59,783 nucleotides of DNA. It comes from a virus. A program made the position numbers and the translations under genes. Under the pieces are notes generated by a model, which searched no databases, was not told the DNA's origin, and saw only the letters and a program-made list of their open reading frames with translations. The DNA is taken from positions 1-59,783 of IMG/VR virus record IMGVR_UViG_3300027902_000011. One strand, given 5' to 3'. This document shows, in pieces, positions 27,045-34,782 of this stretch (the stretch's first letter is position 1; each line of letters starts with the position of its first letter).

Positions 27045-27100
27045 GTCTCGAGCAGCATGTACTTCTCGTTAGCCGTGACGGCTTTAGTAAGTATAGTCAT
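26972..27100 (-). pseudogene. Truncated early gene joined to antisense endonuclease sequence
   Basis: A strong early promoter (27122-27150) and a CGGAGAGAAC ribosome site precede ATG 27100. The first ~22 codons (MTILTKAVTANEKYMLLETY) look like core phage coding sequence. The frame then runs antisense into the endonuclease and stops at 26972 (42 codons). Best read as a small early gene whose 3' part was lost in the same event that truncated the endonuclease. Confidence 0.5.
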
Positions 27101-27121
27101 GTTCTCTCCGTTGATGGTTAG

Positions 27122-27150
27122 ATGGTATCACAGTCCGGGTTAGTTGTCAA
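27122..27150 (-). promoter_or_regulatory. Early promoter
   Basis: -35 TTGACA (27150-27145), 17-nt spacer ending TGTGA, -10 TACCAT (27127-27122). The -35 overlaps the stop of the lipase-like gene. Confidence 0.85.
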
Positions 27151-27821
27151 TCGCCGGCGATGATGCTCAAGATTTCGTCGCAGTGCAGTATCTCGTTGTG
27201 CGAGTAGTTCAACTGGACGGTGACGGCAGACTGCTCGAGTCTCTTCTGAGAGTCTACCGAGATGACTCCGTCGTTGCTGGCGCCGCCGACGAACGGCAGT
27301 CCGCGGGTGGCGACTACGTTGGTCCAAGGAACTCGAGACTTCTCTGTCCTCGGCATTCTGACCGCGGGAGAGTTAGTCTTGAGCTCCGCCATCATATTCA
27401 CTGGGACGAACATGTAGTAGGGGAGGGCGAACCCGCCCCACGGCGCGGCTATCGACACGCCCCGGATCACGTTCTCGCAGTTCTGTGCGACGTGCCAGCC
27501 GATTACTCCTCCGAGGGAGTGCCCGACGACTACCGTCGGACCCGAGAGGGTGTGCGCCATCCCGCGCTTCACGACGTCGTCGAAGTTCTCGTTCATGTCG
27601 TATGTGAGGTAGCTCCTGGAGTCAAAGTTGAGCGACTGGTCCACGGACCGCCAGGACAACTTGGTCGCACCGAGGCCGTGGATCAAGACGTAGTGCACCT
27701 GCGGCCTAGGGGCGACGAGATCGCGAACCGAGGGTGGCTGGGTCATCGGTTGGGGATGCGAGCTGAAGGCCTCCCTTATTGTAGAGCTGAGTGACCCGAG
27801 CTGCTTTGTCAAGGATTGCAT
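27147..27821 (-). CDS. Alpha/beta-hydrolase (lipase/esterase-like)
   Basis: 224 aa. Oxyanion motif HYVLIHGLGA (about 43-52), nucleophile elbow VVVGHSLGG (about 96-104), acid SNDGVISVD and His in YSHNEI, giving a full Ser-Asp-His triad. The pattern is like membrane-lipid or PGAP1-type hydrolases. No signal peptide, so it acts in the host cytoplasm or is released at lysis. Substrate unknown. Confidence 0.8.
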   Translation of the reverse strand: MQSLTKQLGSLSSTIREAFSSHPQPMTQPPSVRDLVAPRPQVHYVLIHGLGATKLSWRSVDQSLNFDSRSYLTYDMNENFDDVVKRGMAHTLSGPTVVVGHSLGGVIGWHVAQNCENVIRGVSIAAPWGGFALPYYMFVPVNMMAELKTNSPAVRMPRTEKSRVPWTNVVATRGLPFVGGASNDGVISVDSQKRLEQSAVTVQLNYSHNEILHCDEILSIIAGD

Positions 27822-27832
27822 TGCGAGTTTCT

Positions 27833-28072
27833 CTACTCTCCAAATGAAGCTTTGAAAACAAGCCTACCCTCGCGGTAGACCTCGAGTCTCCCGTGAGTCC
27901 ATGACTTGGGTAGGGTGAACCACTCGACGCTTCCACCGTCTTGACCCAGGCCGATCTTAATAACTTCTCGTCGCGGCGTAATCGGATCCATAGGGTACTT
28001 AGACCCCTCTTTGCCAGCCACTTCTCGTGTTGCTTCTGGGCTTCTGTTTTTGTCATCATCTGAATGACTCAT
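27833..28072 (-). CDS. Hypothetical protein (79 aa)
   Basis: N-terminal charged, probably disordered part; C-terminal beta-like VIKIGLGQDGGSVEWFTLPK and GRLEVYREGRLVFKA. The alternative frame 27706-28059 has a worse composition and overlaps two genes. No known family. Confidence 0.6.
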   Translation of the reverse strand: MSHSDDDKNRSPEATREVAGKEGSKYPMDPITPRREVIKIGLGQDGGSVEWFTLPKSWTHGRLEVYREGRLVFKASFGE

Positions 28073-28080
28073 GATTATAC

Positions 28081-28368
28081 TTATGTCTTGCGCACCGGCG
28101 CGCCCCTCAGGTACTCAGAGATCGCGTACTTCTCCGGCGCAACGCCGAGCTCCTGACAGACTTTTCTGAGGAGTCTCGAGTCTAGGTTCGTCCACGCCTG
28201 CTCTCCGTTCTGGAGACCCCTGACGACGTCATCTATGTGACGCTCGACGTCGCCGAGGAGCATCTTTAGATGGCCGTTGCAGACCGCGAGGCGCAGTTGC
28301 TTCCGCGCGACGCTGCCGAAGCGCTTTACGTGCTGTTCTGAGTAGACGGACGGTTTTTGCTTCTTCAT
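28081..28368 (-). CDS. Hypothetical basic helical protein (95 aa)
   Basis: From ATG 28368 (MKKQKPSVYSEQHVKRFGS) with an AGGA ribosome site. The longer frame would start inside the upstream terminator. Helical, with EHVKRFGSVARKQLRLAV-type amphipathic stretches. Unknown function. Confidence 0.65.
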   Translation of the reverse strand: MKKQKPSVYSEQHVKRFGSVARKQLRLAVCNGHLKMLLGDVERHIDDVVRGLQNGEQAWTNLDSRLLRKVCQELGVAPEKYAISEYLRGAPVRKT

Positions 28369-28380
28369 TCTTTGTCCTAG

Positions 28381-28406
28381 TAAAAAGGCGCTTCCGAAGA
28401 AGCGCC
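28381..28406 (-). terminator. Rho-independent terminator
   Basis: GGCGCTTC/GAAGCGCC with TTCG loop, followed by TTTTTA on the minus strand. Ends the 28441-28707 transcript. Confidence 0.92.
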
Positions 28407-28440
28407 TTCTTGTTCCCACGTCGGAACTTACAGTACCTAC

Positions 28441-28707
28441 TTAGGCAGCGAGACCGCTGTCGTAGGCGCCCAGCATGGCGTAGCCGGCGGCGACCATGCG
28501 TCGCGTCGGGGTGCCGAGTCGGTAGACCTTGCCGGCGTTACCGTTGCTGAAGTACTTCGTGTTGCTGTAGATCGCGTAGCCTTCCTTGCGGAGCTCGGTG
28601 ATCGCCGAAGTCGGGTAGGCGATTCCAAAGCGGCTCGTGATCTGAGCAGCAGTAAAGTCTTGACCGCCCGAGAGGGCCTTGATCAAGCGTTGGTTCTTAG
28701 TAGTCAT
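28441..28707 (-). CDS. Winged helix-turn-helix DNA-binding protein
   Basis: 88 aa. TAAQITSRFGIAYPTSAITELRKEGYAIYSN is a clear HTH plus wing (about 18-50). It is a single-gene unit with its own early promoter, an AAGGAG site and a terminator, as expected for a regulator made at once after infection. Proteins of this type occur in many T4-like phages; the target is unknown. Confidence 0.8.
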   Translation of the reverse strand: MTTKNQRLIKALSGGQDFTAAQITSRFGIAYPTSAITELRKEGYAIYSNTKYFSNGNAGKVYRLGTPTRRMVAAGYAMLGAYDSGLAA

Positions 28708-28760
28708 TGTTTCTCCTTGAAACTGAGTGTAGCGATAGTGCTTATCTCTTCTACTGTCTC

Positions 28761-28789
28761 ATCATACCACGACAGTCAATCCTTGTCAA
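28761..28789 (-). promoter_or_regulatory. Early promoter for the HTH gene
   Basis: -35 TTGACA (28789-28784), 17-nt spacer, -10 TATGAT (28766-28761). Confidence 0.85.
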
Positions 28790-28808
28790 GGTAAGATTAC
28801 CTAGGCAG

Positions 28809-29684
28809 TCATCGGGGTCCTGGCCAGTTTTTCTTCCACTCGTTACCGGTAGGCGGAGGACAACCGAAGTCGTCGAGACCCGGAAACGCCGAGGGCAGCT
28901 CAGGCGGAGCCGACACGTCTATCCCGCGGTGCTTGAGTCCGCGATAGCTGTCGTAGTAGAGCTGGAGGTGCGAGCACGCGGTTGACTCGAGTTCTAGTGC
29001 CACCGAGCTAGTCTTGAACTCGGTAGACTCGCCCCAGCCGGTAGCTAGGTTTCCCGACGTCTTCTCTTCTCCAGAAGCACTGGCCGCGAAATCGCGCGAA
29101 GATTCAGCGCTGCACTGCGCAGACGCTAGGGTAGACGTAAAGTTAGAGTTGTTGAGCGAGGCAGCAATTCCGGAAGCACCAGTAAATCCAGTCGCACCAG
29201 AGTAATCACCGCCGTTGCCACCGAAGAGGCGGTAGTTAGGAGGGTACGCCGGCGACCAGTAGCCGTTGTTCCAGTGATAGTGCTGATGAACTACCGACGA
29301 GACCGACGGTATGGGCACCAGCTTTGCCTTTTCTTTGTATGCGAGTAGTCCGATGACTCCGACATTGCTCAGGTTGCCCTGGTTGTACGCCTCCTGGAGG
29401 TCTGAGAAATAGAACTTCGACGCGCTGTCTCGGTCTATCCTCCAGCCAGGGATCGTCACAGTATTATAGGCGTCGACGACGTAGCCCCTCTCCCACTCCT
29501 TGTCGCCGGTCAGTACGTTCAGACCGTCGACCGACAGGACCACCTTGACTCGAGAACCTAGGTGGTTCTTGACGCGGAGACAGTAGTCACTGCCCTTGCG
29601 TCCCTCGATGAAAGTCTTGCCTTCGTGGGAATACTTGCGGACTGCTCGTCCGTTGATCATCACGTCTAGGGTGACGTTGCTCAT
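28809..29684 (-). CDS. Conserved hypothetical protein (291 aa)
   Basis: N-terminal beta-rich half (INGRAVRKYSHEGKTFIEGRKG, RVKVVLSVDGLNVLTG, IPGWRIDRDSASKFYFSDL). The middle is a Gly/Ser/Tyr-rich low-complexity stretch (about 145-200), then another compact part. This N-terminal signature recurs in bacterial and phage proteins of unknown function. No enzyme motif seen. Confidence 0.7.
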   Translation of the reverse strand: MSNVTLDVMINGRAVRKYSHEGKTFIEGRKGSDYCLRVKNHLGSRVKVVLSVDGLNVLTGDKEWERGYVVDAYNTVTIPGWRIDRDSASKFYFSDLQEAYNQGNLSNVGVIGLLAYKEKAKLVPIPSVSSVVHQHYHWNNGYWSPAYPPNYRLFGGNGGDYSGATGFTGASGIAASLNNSNFTSTLASAQCSAESSRDFAASASGEEKTSGNLATGWGESTEFKTSSVALELESTACSHLQLYYDSYRGLKHRGIDVSAPPELPSAFPGLDDFGCPPPTGNEWKKNWPGPR

Positions 29685-29783
29685 GTAGGCCTCCTTGCCT
29701 GCTGTGAGGACTTAGTTCGTGCCTTCTTGCACTCTGCCTCTTACAGAGATATGTATGGCGCCGGAGGAGGTATCTGGCAGACT

Positions 29784-30491
29784 CTAGTAAAAATGTACGA
29801 CCCTGTAGCCTGCGCGCTTCAGTTCTGCAAGCAGTACGGGAACGGCGGCGGCGCTGTTCGGATGGATGTCGTGCATCAGAACGATGCCGCGGTGCTGGTT
29901 CTCTCCGAGCTGGTGCAAGACGTTGTAGACGATCCGTGCGGTGCCGTAGCCCTTCCAGTCGTCGGAGTCTGCATCTACGCTCCAGACAGAGACGTGCTGG
30001 CTCCTGAGGACGCTCTCCATTCCGATCGTGCGGTCTAGGCCCGGAAAACGAAACGCGGGAACGTAGCCACGGCCGGCGACCCGTCTGATTATGTCGATGC
30101 TCCTGCTTACCTCTAGCTCGGCGACGGGCAGCGGGACGAGATGGAACGGCTGGGGATGCGTCATCGTGTGAGAGCCTACCGAGTGACCCTCCGTCACCTC
30201 TCGTCGGATCACGTCGGGAAACTCTCTCGCGTTCTTGCCGAGGACGAAGAACGTCGCGTGGACGCAGTAAGACTTGAGCGCCGCGAGGAAGGCGGGAGTG
30301 TACTTGGGACTCGGGCCGTCGTCGAAGGTCAGCACTACCTCGTGGTCTTCTAACGGCAGCGTCTGCTTATAGTTGACGTGCCCGACTCGCTGGTACGAGT
30401 CGGCGTCTAGGGCGACCCTGCGCTCGGGAATGCAGTCTGCACTCGCCGCGGTCGATACGAGCAGGGCGAGGGCGACGATCAATTTTCTCAT
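29784..30491 (-). CDS. Polysaccharide deacetylase (CE4/NodB), secreted
   Basis: 235 aa. Signal peptide (RKLIVALALLVSTAASA). NodB motifs in order: VLTFDDGPS (about 53-61), GSHTMTHP (about 106-113), FRFPGLDR (about 147-154), DADSDDW (about 172-178), LMHDIH (about 205-210). It is a metal-dependent removal of N-acetyl groups from chitin-like, peptidoglycan or surface polysaccharides. In a phage it might alter the wall against other phages or aid release. Confidence 0.9.
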   Translation of the reverse strand: MRKLIVALALLVSTAASADCIPERRVALDADSYQRVGHVNYKQTLPLEDHEVVLTFDDGPSPKYTPAFLAALKSYCVHATFFVLGKNAREFPDVIRREVTEGHSVGSHTMTHPQPFHLVPLPVAELEVSRSIDIIRRVAGRGYVPAFRFPGLDRTIGMESVLRSQHVSVWSVDADSDDWKGYGTARIVYNVLHQLGENQHRGIVLMHDIHPNSAAAVPVLLAELKRAGYRVVHFY

Positions 30492-30511
30492 GGGTTTCCT
30501 GTTCCAGAAAG

Positions 30512-30536
30512 TAAAAGGGAGCCCGAGGGGGCTCCC
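30512..30536 (-). terminator. Rho-independent terminator
   Basis: GGGAGCCC/GGGCTCCC stem followed by TTTTA on the minus strand; ends the 30559-30981 transcript. Confidence 0.9.
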
Positions 30537-30558
30537 TTGATATTTATTCGTGAGAGGC

Positions 30559-30981
30559 CTAGGCGGCCTTCTTCTCTGCGGCCTTCGCCTTGACCATGTC
30601 GTGAAGCATCTTGGTCGCCGGCTTCATGCCGTCGACGATCTTCGGCGCCTTGACTATCACGGCGTTCGCGATCTTTTCAGCAGCCTTCGAGACGACGTGC
30701 TTCGGAGCCTTCACGGCCTTCGCCTTCTTGGCGACGGGGGCGCGCTCGACGGCGTTTCGCTTCGGCCAGGCCTTGGTAGCACCGGCCTTGTCGTTGATCA
30801 GTCCCGAACGGAGCAGCCAGCGGATGTGCGACTTCGCGGCGGTGCGAGCGAACTCGGCCCCGAGCGCTTCCGCGACGATGGTGGCGATCTCGTCGAACGG
30901 CTTGTCGATGTTCTTCTCGATGACCTCGATCGAGACGCGGGTGACCTCACCGCGCTTTGGTTTGGTATTGGTAGTCATCAT
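30559..30981 (-). CDS. Histone H1-like basic protein with winged-helix-like N-terminus
   Basis: 140 aa from ATG 30981 (GGAAAGGAAT upstream). Residues 10-65 look like a small winged helix (VSIEVIEKNIDKPFDEIATIV, SHIRWLLRSGLIND). The rest is Lys/Ala/Pro-rich (KKAKAVKAPKHVVSKAAEK), as in histone H1-type tails. It has its own early promoter and terminator. Possibly coats DNA or redirects transcription. Confidence 0.7.
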   Translation of the reverse strand: MMTTNTKPKRGEVTRVSIEVIEKNIDKPFDEIATIVAEALGAEFARTAAKSHIRWLLRSGLINDKAGATKAWPKRNAVERAPVAKKAKAVKAPKHVVSKAAEKIANAVIVKAPKIVDGMKPATKMLHDMVKAKAAEKKAA

Positions 30982-31028
30982 ATTCCTTTCCGTAGGCCCG
31001 GACAATCCCGGGACCCAATGATAGATAG

Positions 31029-31057
31029 ATCGTATCATACCAGGGAATAATTGTCAA
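31029..31057 (-). promoter_or_regulatory. Early promoter
   Basis: -35 TTGACA (31057-31052), 17-nt spacer ending TATGA, -10 TACGAT (31034-31029). Confidence 0.85.
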
Positions 31058-31086
31058 CCAGTAAAAAAGTCAATAGAATCAATGGG

Positions 31087-31500
31087 TTAGGTCGGCCAGC
31101 GGGTGTACTTGGGAACTAGGGACCAGTCGCCCTTCTCGGCGTGCTTGATCACCTTGATCGACCCGGAAGCGGCACGTGGCTCGAGAATGCGTGACTCGTC
31201 GATGACCGTACAGAGGTTCCAGGAAGCAAGCATCGCGGCGATAGAGTTGCGGCGCGCGCGATCGTCCTCGGTGAAAGAGGAGGGCTTGCCATCACTTGCA
31301 AACCGTTCCTTAAAGTGCATGACAGCATAGCGTCCATTTTTATGCACGATATGACAGGACTGGAACAGGGTCTTGCTACGTTTAGAAGCGATGCCAATTC
31401 TCGTTAAAGTCTCCTTGATTTTTAGAAAATCTTCATCAGAATGAAGTGTTATCTCAACCCCATACCCCTTGAAGACGTCATAGTCAATATCAGACATCAT
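31087..31500 (-). CDS. regA: RegA translational repressor
   Basis: 137 aa, close to T4 RegA (122). EITLHSDEDFLKIKETLTRI, SKTLFQSCHIVHKNGRYAVM, HFKERF, TEDDRARRNSIAAMLASW and LVPKYT follow T4 RegA throughout. RegA binds early mRNA start regions and blocks ribosomes, including those of the clamp-loader genes next door. The endonuclease at 31571 separates it from gp62. Confidence 0.95.
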   Translation of the reverse strand: MMSDIDYDVFKGYGVEITLHSDEDFLKIKETLTRIGIASKRSKTLFQSCHIVHKNGRYAVMHFKERFASDGKPSSFTEDDRARRNSIAAMLASWNLCTVIDESRILEPRAASGSIKVIKHAEKGDWSLVPKYTRWPT

Positions 31501-31507
31501 TGCCTCG

Positions 31508-31570
31508 TATAAATAGAACGCCGGTCACGAGCGCAAACTCTACCGGCTCTAACCCCCAGGAGGGACCAGC
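31508..31570 (+). promoter_or_regulatory. Late promoter plus conserved leader hairpin, copy 5
   Basis: TATAAATA (31508-31515), then GCCGGT/ACCGGC (31520-31525/31542-31547). The inner stem is GAG/CTC instead of GGA/TCC and the loop CGCAAA, a compensatory change. CTAACC and CAGGAGGGA follow. Confidence 0.85.
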
Positions 31571-32260
31571 ATGTCTATTTATCTTTACATCAAAACACAT
31601 CGTAAGACCGGACTCAGATATCTCGGAAAGACAAACCGGAATCCACATAAGTATATTGGTTCCGGCACATACTGGCGCAATCATCTCAAAAAGCATGGCA
31701 ATGACGTCCACACTATGATCGATAGCACCCATGAAACAATAGAAAGTCTACGGAAAAGAGGTTTAGAACTCTCTGAGCAGTTAGACATAGTCAATTCTTT
31801 AGAATGGGCGAACTTAATACCAGAAAATGGAATGGGCGGGGCAGTTATAGGACACTCCACGCCAAAAGAAACTCGCTTAAAACTAAGTATCTCAAATAAG
31901 AAAGTTAGAGAATCTGAGGAAGCCAAAAGAAAACTCTCACAGATCCAACTACAACACCATGCTGAACATCCAGAAAGACGTCTCAAGGCTGCTAAAAGTT
32001 TATTGGGACAGAAACATAACGCCGAAAGAAAAAAAGTAAGAGCACTTCGAGCACAAGAACAGTGGTCATCCGAAGAAAAACGGAAGCAAAAGTCTGAAGC
32101 GATGCGCGGAAACAAAAATCGACTTGGAACTTCTACTTCTGAAGAGGGACGTCTCAACATGGCTAAAGCTCAGCGCATCAGATACGCTAATCGGCAGTTG
32201 CCTTCTTTAGAATATCTAACTGAGCACGAGTTAAAATGTGGGTTGCTTCTTCAGCCCTAA
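31571..32260 (+). CDS. GIY-YIG homing endonuclease (SegE-like)
   Basis: 229 aa. SIYLYIKTHRKTGLRYLGKT and GSGTYWRNHLKKHG form the catalytic half; NUMOD3-like repeats follow (TRLKLSISNKK, SEEAKRKLSQI, SEEKRKQKSEAMRG). It lies between regA and gene 62 in opposite direction, and its last 74 nt are antisense to the gp62 3' end. AT-rich. Confidence 0.88.
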   Translation: MSIYLYIKTHRKTGLRYLGKTNRNPHKYIGSGTYWRNHLKKHGNDVHTMIDSTHETIESLRKRGLELSEQLDIVNSLEWANLIPENGMGGAVIGHSTPKETRLKLSISNKKVRESEEAKRKLSQIQLQHHAEHPERRLKAAKSLLGQKHNAERKKVRALRAQEQWSSEEKRKQKSEAMRGNKNRLGTSTSEEGRLNMAKAQRIRYANRQLPSLEYLTEHELKCGLLLQP

Positions 32261-32549
32261 TCCGTGAATAATTGTAATAGTGCTGAACAGCATCTATGTC
32301 TTCTGAAGATTTAGACTTAACCCACTTAGAGAATCTCCGACGCTTTCGTACTGCTTGTCTAAGATATTGGAATTGCATATCGAGATCGAGATGAGACAGT
32401 TTACTCATCTCAAGTGCGTACATAATAGTGTCGGGGAAGTACGACAGCGCCCTATTCGTGATAAAGGAGTTGTATCCAGTCTCGCCTTCAGCCATCAGGT
32501 CCTTCTTGGACTCATTGATGGCTGCAATAAAATCAAATGGGCCACTCAT
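32187..32549 (-). CDS. 62: Clamp loader small subunit (T4 gp62)
   Basis: 120 aa (T4 gp62 has 187). PFDFIAAINESKKDLM, YNSFITNRALSYFPDTI, MYALEMSKL, QYLRQAVRKRRRFSKWVK match the gp62 family. One gp62 joins four gp44 to load gp45. Its start overlaps the gp44 stop as ATGA. Most of the gene is AT-rich compared with gp44, next to the endonuclease insertion. Confidence 0.88.
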   Translation of the reverse strand: MSGPFDFIAAINESKKDLMAEGETGYNSFITNRALSYFPDTIMYALEMSKLSHLDLDMQFQYLRQAVRKRRRFSKWVKSKSSEDIDAVQHYYNYSRIRAEEATHILTRAQLDILKKATAD

Positions 32550-33505
32550 CGGAATTTTATCTCAACCATCAATTCTGCTAAGCAGGCTGCAAGATTGATC
32601 TGCGGATCAACCACAAAGGCTGCTTGAAAGGCATACTTACCTAAGATAAGCACCAACATCGGAATACTTGCTGGTTCCAGCATGTCTGCTGCCTGGTCGT
32701 AGAACTGACGGAACACGGCGTTCTGGTCGACGTCCGAGTTCTCTCCGACCCACTTTCTTACTGCGGTGAAGTTCTTCTGCCGCATGTGGTCGATGAGCTC
32801 CTTGATGGAGACCTCGGCAAACTTCGCGAGGATGCCCGAGTCGATGTTGTTGTCGGTCTGGGCTGCGTAGCGCTGGAGCTCGTTGAGGATGCGGCGCCAG
32901 TCAGGATAGTGCTTGGTGATGACCTGGGCGAGGACGGCGGGGTCGTACTTGACCTGCTCGTCCTTGAGGATTCCCTCGACCCGCTTCATGAACTGCCCGG
33001 CCAGCTTCTTGACCTGAGACTTGTCGATCGCGAAGTCAATCACCGAGCACCTGCTGTGCAGCTCCTTGATGATCTTGTTCTTGTAGTTGCAGGTGAGGAC
33101 GAATCCGCAGTTCTTGGAGTACTGCTCCATGAAGTTGCGAAGGGCTGGCTGGGTCGACTGGGCGTTGAGGTAGTCCGCCTCGTCCAGGATCACGTACTTG
33201 CGGCCGCCGGAGAACGACACCGCAGACGCGAACGTCTGGATCTCGTTGCGGAGGGTGTCGATGTTGCCGTGGAGGGAGCCGTTGACCACGATATAGTCGC
33301 ACCCGAGCTCCTCGCACATCGCGCGGGCGATCGTAGTCTTGCCGACGCCTGGTCCGCCCGTGAGCAGCAGGTTGGGGACGTTCTTCTTGTCGACGAAGGT
33401 CTGAAAGACCTTCTTCAGTTCTGTAGGAAGTATCGTGTCTCTGACGCGGTGCGGACGGTACTTCTCAGTCCACAGAAACTCGCGGGGGTCTTGGGTCGTC
33501 ATCAT
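32546..33505 (-). CDS. 44: Clamp loader ATPase (T4 gp44)
   Basis: 319 aa AAA+ ATPase. Walker A TGGPGVGKT (49-57), Walker B YVILDEADYL (about 106-115), sensor FVLTCNYKNKI and the SRC motif RCSVIDF. Start MMTTQDPREF at 33505 has CGGAG 6 nt upstream. It overlaps the preceding gene by 41 nt and gp62 by 4. With gp62 it opens gp45. Confidence 0.95.
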   Translation of the reverse strand: MMTTQDPREFLWTEKYRPHRVRDTILPTELKKVFQTFVDKKNVPNLLLTGGPGVGKTTIARAMCEELGCDYIVVNGSLHGNIDTLRNEIQTFASAVSFSGGRKYVILDEADYLNAQSTQPALRNFMEQYSKNCGFVLTCNYKNKIIKELHSRCSVIDFAIDKSQVKKLAGQFMKRVEGILKDEQVKYDPAVLAQVITKHYPDWRRILNELQRYAAQTDNNIDSGILAKFAEVSIKELIDHMRQKNFTAVRKWVGENSDVDQNAVFRQFYDQAADMLEPASIPMLVLILGKYAFQAAFVVDPQINLAACLAELMVEIKFR

Positions 33506-33791
33506 GTTCTTCTCCGAGAGGCTCATAGGTCGCCTCAAAAATGTCTGGCTTGCAGGGGTAGATCTCGCCCTTGACTCCCTGGATTATCCAGTCGCCAGGA
33601 CCGGCAGTCATGAGACCCTCGAGCGTCGCGATCGTCAGGTGCTCTCTCGATCCCTCTGACAGATCTGCCGGTCTGTAGACCTTACCGCTCATGGTTGCAT
33701 CGAGCAACCAGATCGGAAGGTTGAACGGATCGAACGCGGCGCCGTTCCACTGAACGGCCTCGATTACTACTGGCTTCTTTCGGTACTTCAT
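33465..33791 (-). CDS. Conserved phage protein (MKYRKKPVVIEA family)
   Basis: 108 aa. KYRKKPVVIEAVQWNG at the start and GDWIIQGVKGEIYPCKPDIF near the end are the signature of a small protein found in many unrelated phages, function unknown. Overlaps gp44 and, by ATGA, the upstream gene. Confidence 0.85.
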   Translation of the reverse strand: MKYRKKPVVIEAVQWNGAAFDPFNLPIWLLDATMSGKVYRPADLSEGSREHLTIATLEGLMTAGPGDWIIQGVKGEIYPCKPDIFEATYEPLGEEHDDDPRPPRVSVD

Positions 33792-34069
33792 GGTCCGCTC
33801 ATCATCTCTTGTAGGTCTACTAGTGCGTCTTTGATGTCTTCGTCTGGTCCTGCCTCGCCTATCTTCTGGATCAGCGGGAACAGTTTTATTACGCGAAGGG
33901 CTGCGATGCCGTGCTTCGTTGGATTGATCGCGTCGGCGATGTCGGTCAGCCAGACGTTGTCGAAGAGTTTCATGGTCTTGTTTCCTTCAGCAGCAATGCG
34001 TCCTATGTCCGACGCAGTACTTTCCATGTTCATTTCTCTAGCGGCCTTCAGCGCCTCGTACTCAATCAT
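33788..34069 (-). CDS. Small hypothetical protein (93 aa)
   Basis: Helical, acidic C-terminus (DEDIKDALVDLQEMM). Lies between gp45 and the clamp-loader genes, overlapping both neighbours by one to four nt. No recognised family. Confidence 0.75.
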   Translation of the reverse strand: MIEYEALKAAREMNMESTASDIGRIAAEGNKTMKLFDNVWLTDIADAINPTKHGIAALRVIKLFPLIQKIGEAGPDEDIKDALVDLQEMMSGP

Positions 34070-34725
34070 CAGAACGTGCTCGCCTGGTCGACGACGATGT
34101 AGTACTCGACCTCGGGTCCCTTCCAGCGAGACAGTCCCTTTGCAGTTATCGAGACCTCGTAGTCGCCCGGCAGCATCCTCAGGTTCTCCTCCTTGAAGAT
34201 GGCACGGAACTTCTTGTCGGTCTTGCCGACGTCTACAGAGAAGACGTCGGACGTCGGGTTCTTGGTGTCGAGCGCCTGGACGTACATCTTTTTGTCGAGG
34301 CCGCAGATCGCGACCTCGGGCAGTCCGAGGACGCTCTTGGCCTTGAGTAGTTCTGCTAGGCTGGCGGCCGACAGTTCGAACTGGACGTCCGGCGCGGCGA
34401 GTTTTGGGTCCTTCTCGGGAGGCAGGACGAGCAGTCCAGGATCGGCCAGGGTGTACGTCACCCGTCGACCGTCTCCCTTGATCGTCACCGTCTTGTCCGA
34501 GACGTCGAGCTCGGCGTCTGGACCGAACAGCGACAGGACGCTCACGAACTTGGATATGTCAGAGATCGCGAACTTCTTGTCGAACTCCTGGTCGACGACT
34601 GCCTGGGCATACACCGTCTTTCCCTTCGAGAAGGTAGTCAACTTGTTGCCCGGACGGAACTCGAGTCCGTTGTTAATGTCCGCGAAGTGCTTGAGCATCC
34701 GCGTGGTCTGCTGCGTGATCTTCAT
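34069..34725 (-). CDS. 45: Sliding clamp (T4 gp45)
   Basis: 218 aa (T4: 228). FADINNGLEFRPGNKLTTFS, KKFAISDISKFVSVLSLF and VEYYIVVDQ are as in gp45. A trimeric processivity ring for gp43 and also the mobile activator of gp55 late promoters, so it links replication to the late boxes seen throughout. An early promoter is 22-50 nt upstream. Confidence 0.93.
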   Translation of the reverse strand: MKITQQTTRMLKHFADINNGLEFRPGNKLTTFSKGKTVYAQAVVDQEFDKKFAISDISKFVSVLSLFGPDAELDVSDKTVTIKGDGRRVTYTLADPGLLVLPPEKDPKLAAPDVQFELSAASLAELLKAKSVLGLPEVAICGLDKKMYVQALDTKNPTSDVFSVDVGKTDKKFRAIFKEENLRMLPGDYEVSITAKGLSRWKGPEVEYYIVVDQASTF

Positions 34726-34746
34726 TACTTTTTCCTCATGTGGATC

Positions 34747-34775
34747 ATTATAACACCGGCAGTGTTACTATGCAA
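34747..34775 (-). promoter_or_regulatory. Early promoter for gp45-44-62
   Basis: -35 TTGCAT (34775-34770), 17-nt spacer, -10 TATAAT (34752-34747), a perfect -10. Confidence 0.8.
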
Positions 34776-34782
34776 GGCGATG

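Noticed and set aside
27706-28059. 117-aa minus frame
   Set aside because: Overlaps two better frames (27147-27821 and 27833-28072) and has poor composition.
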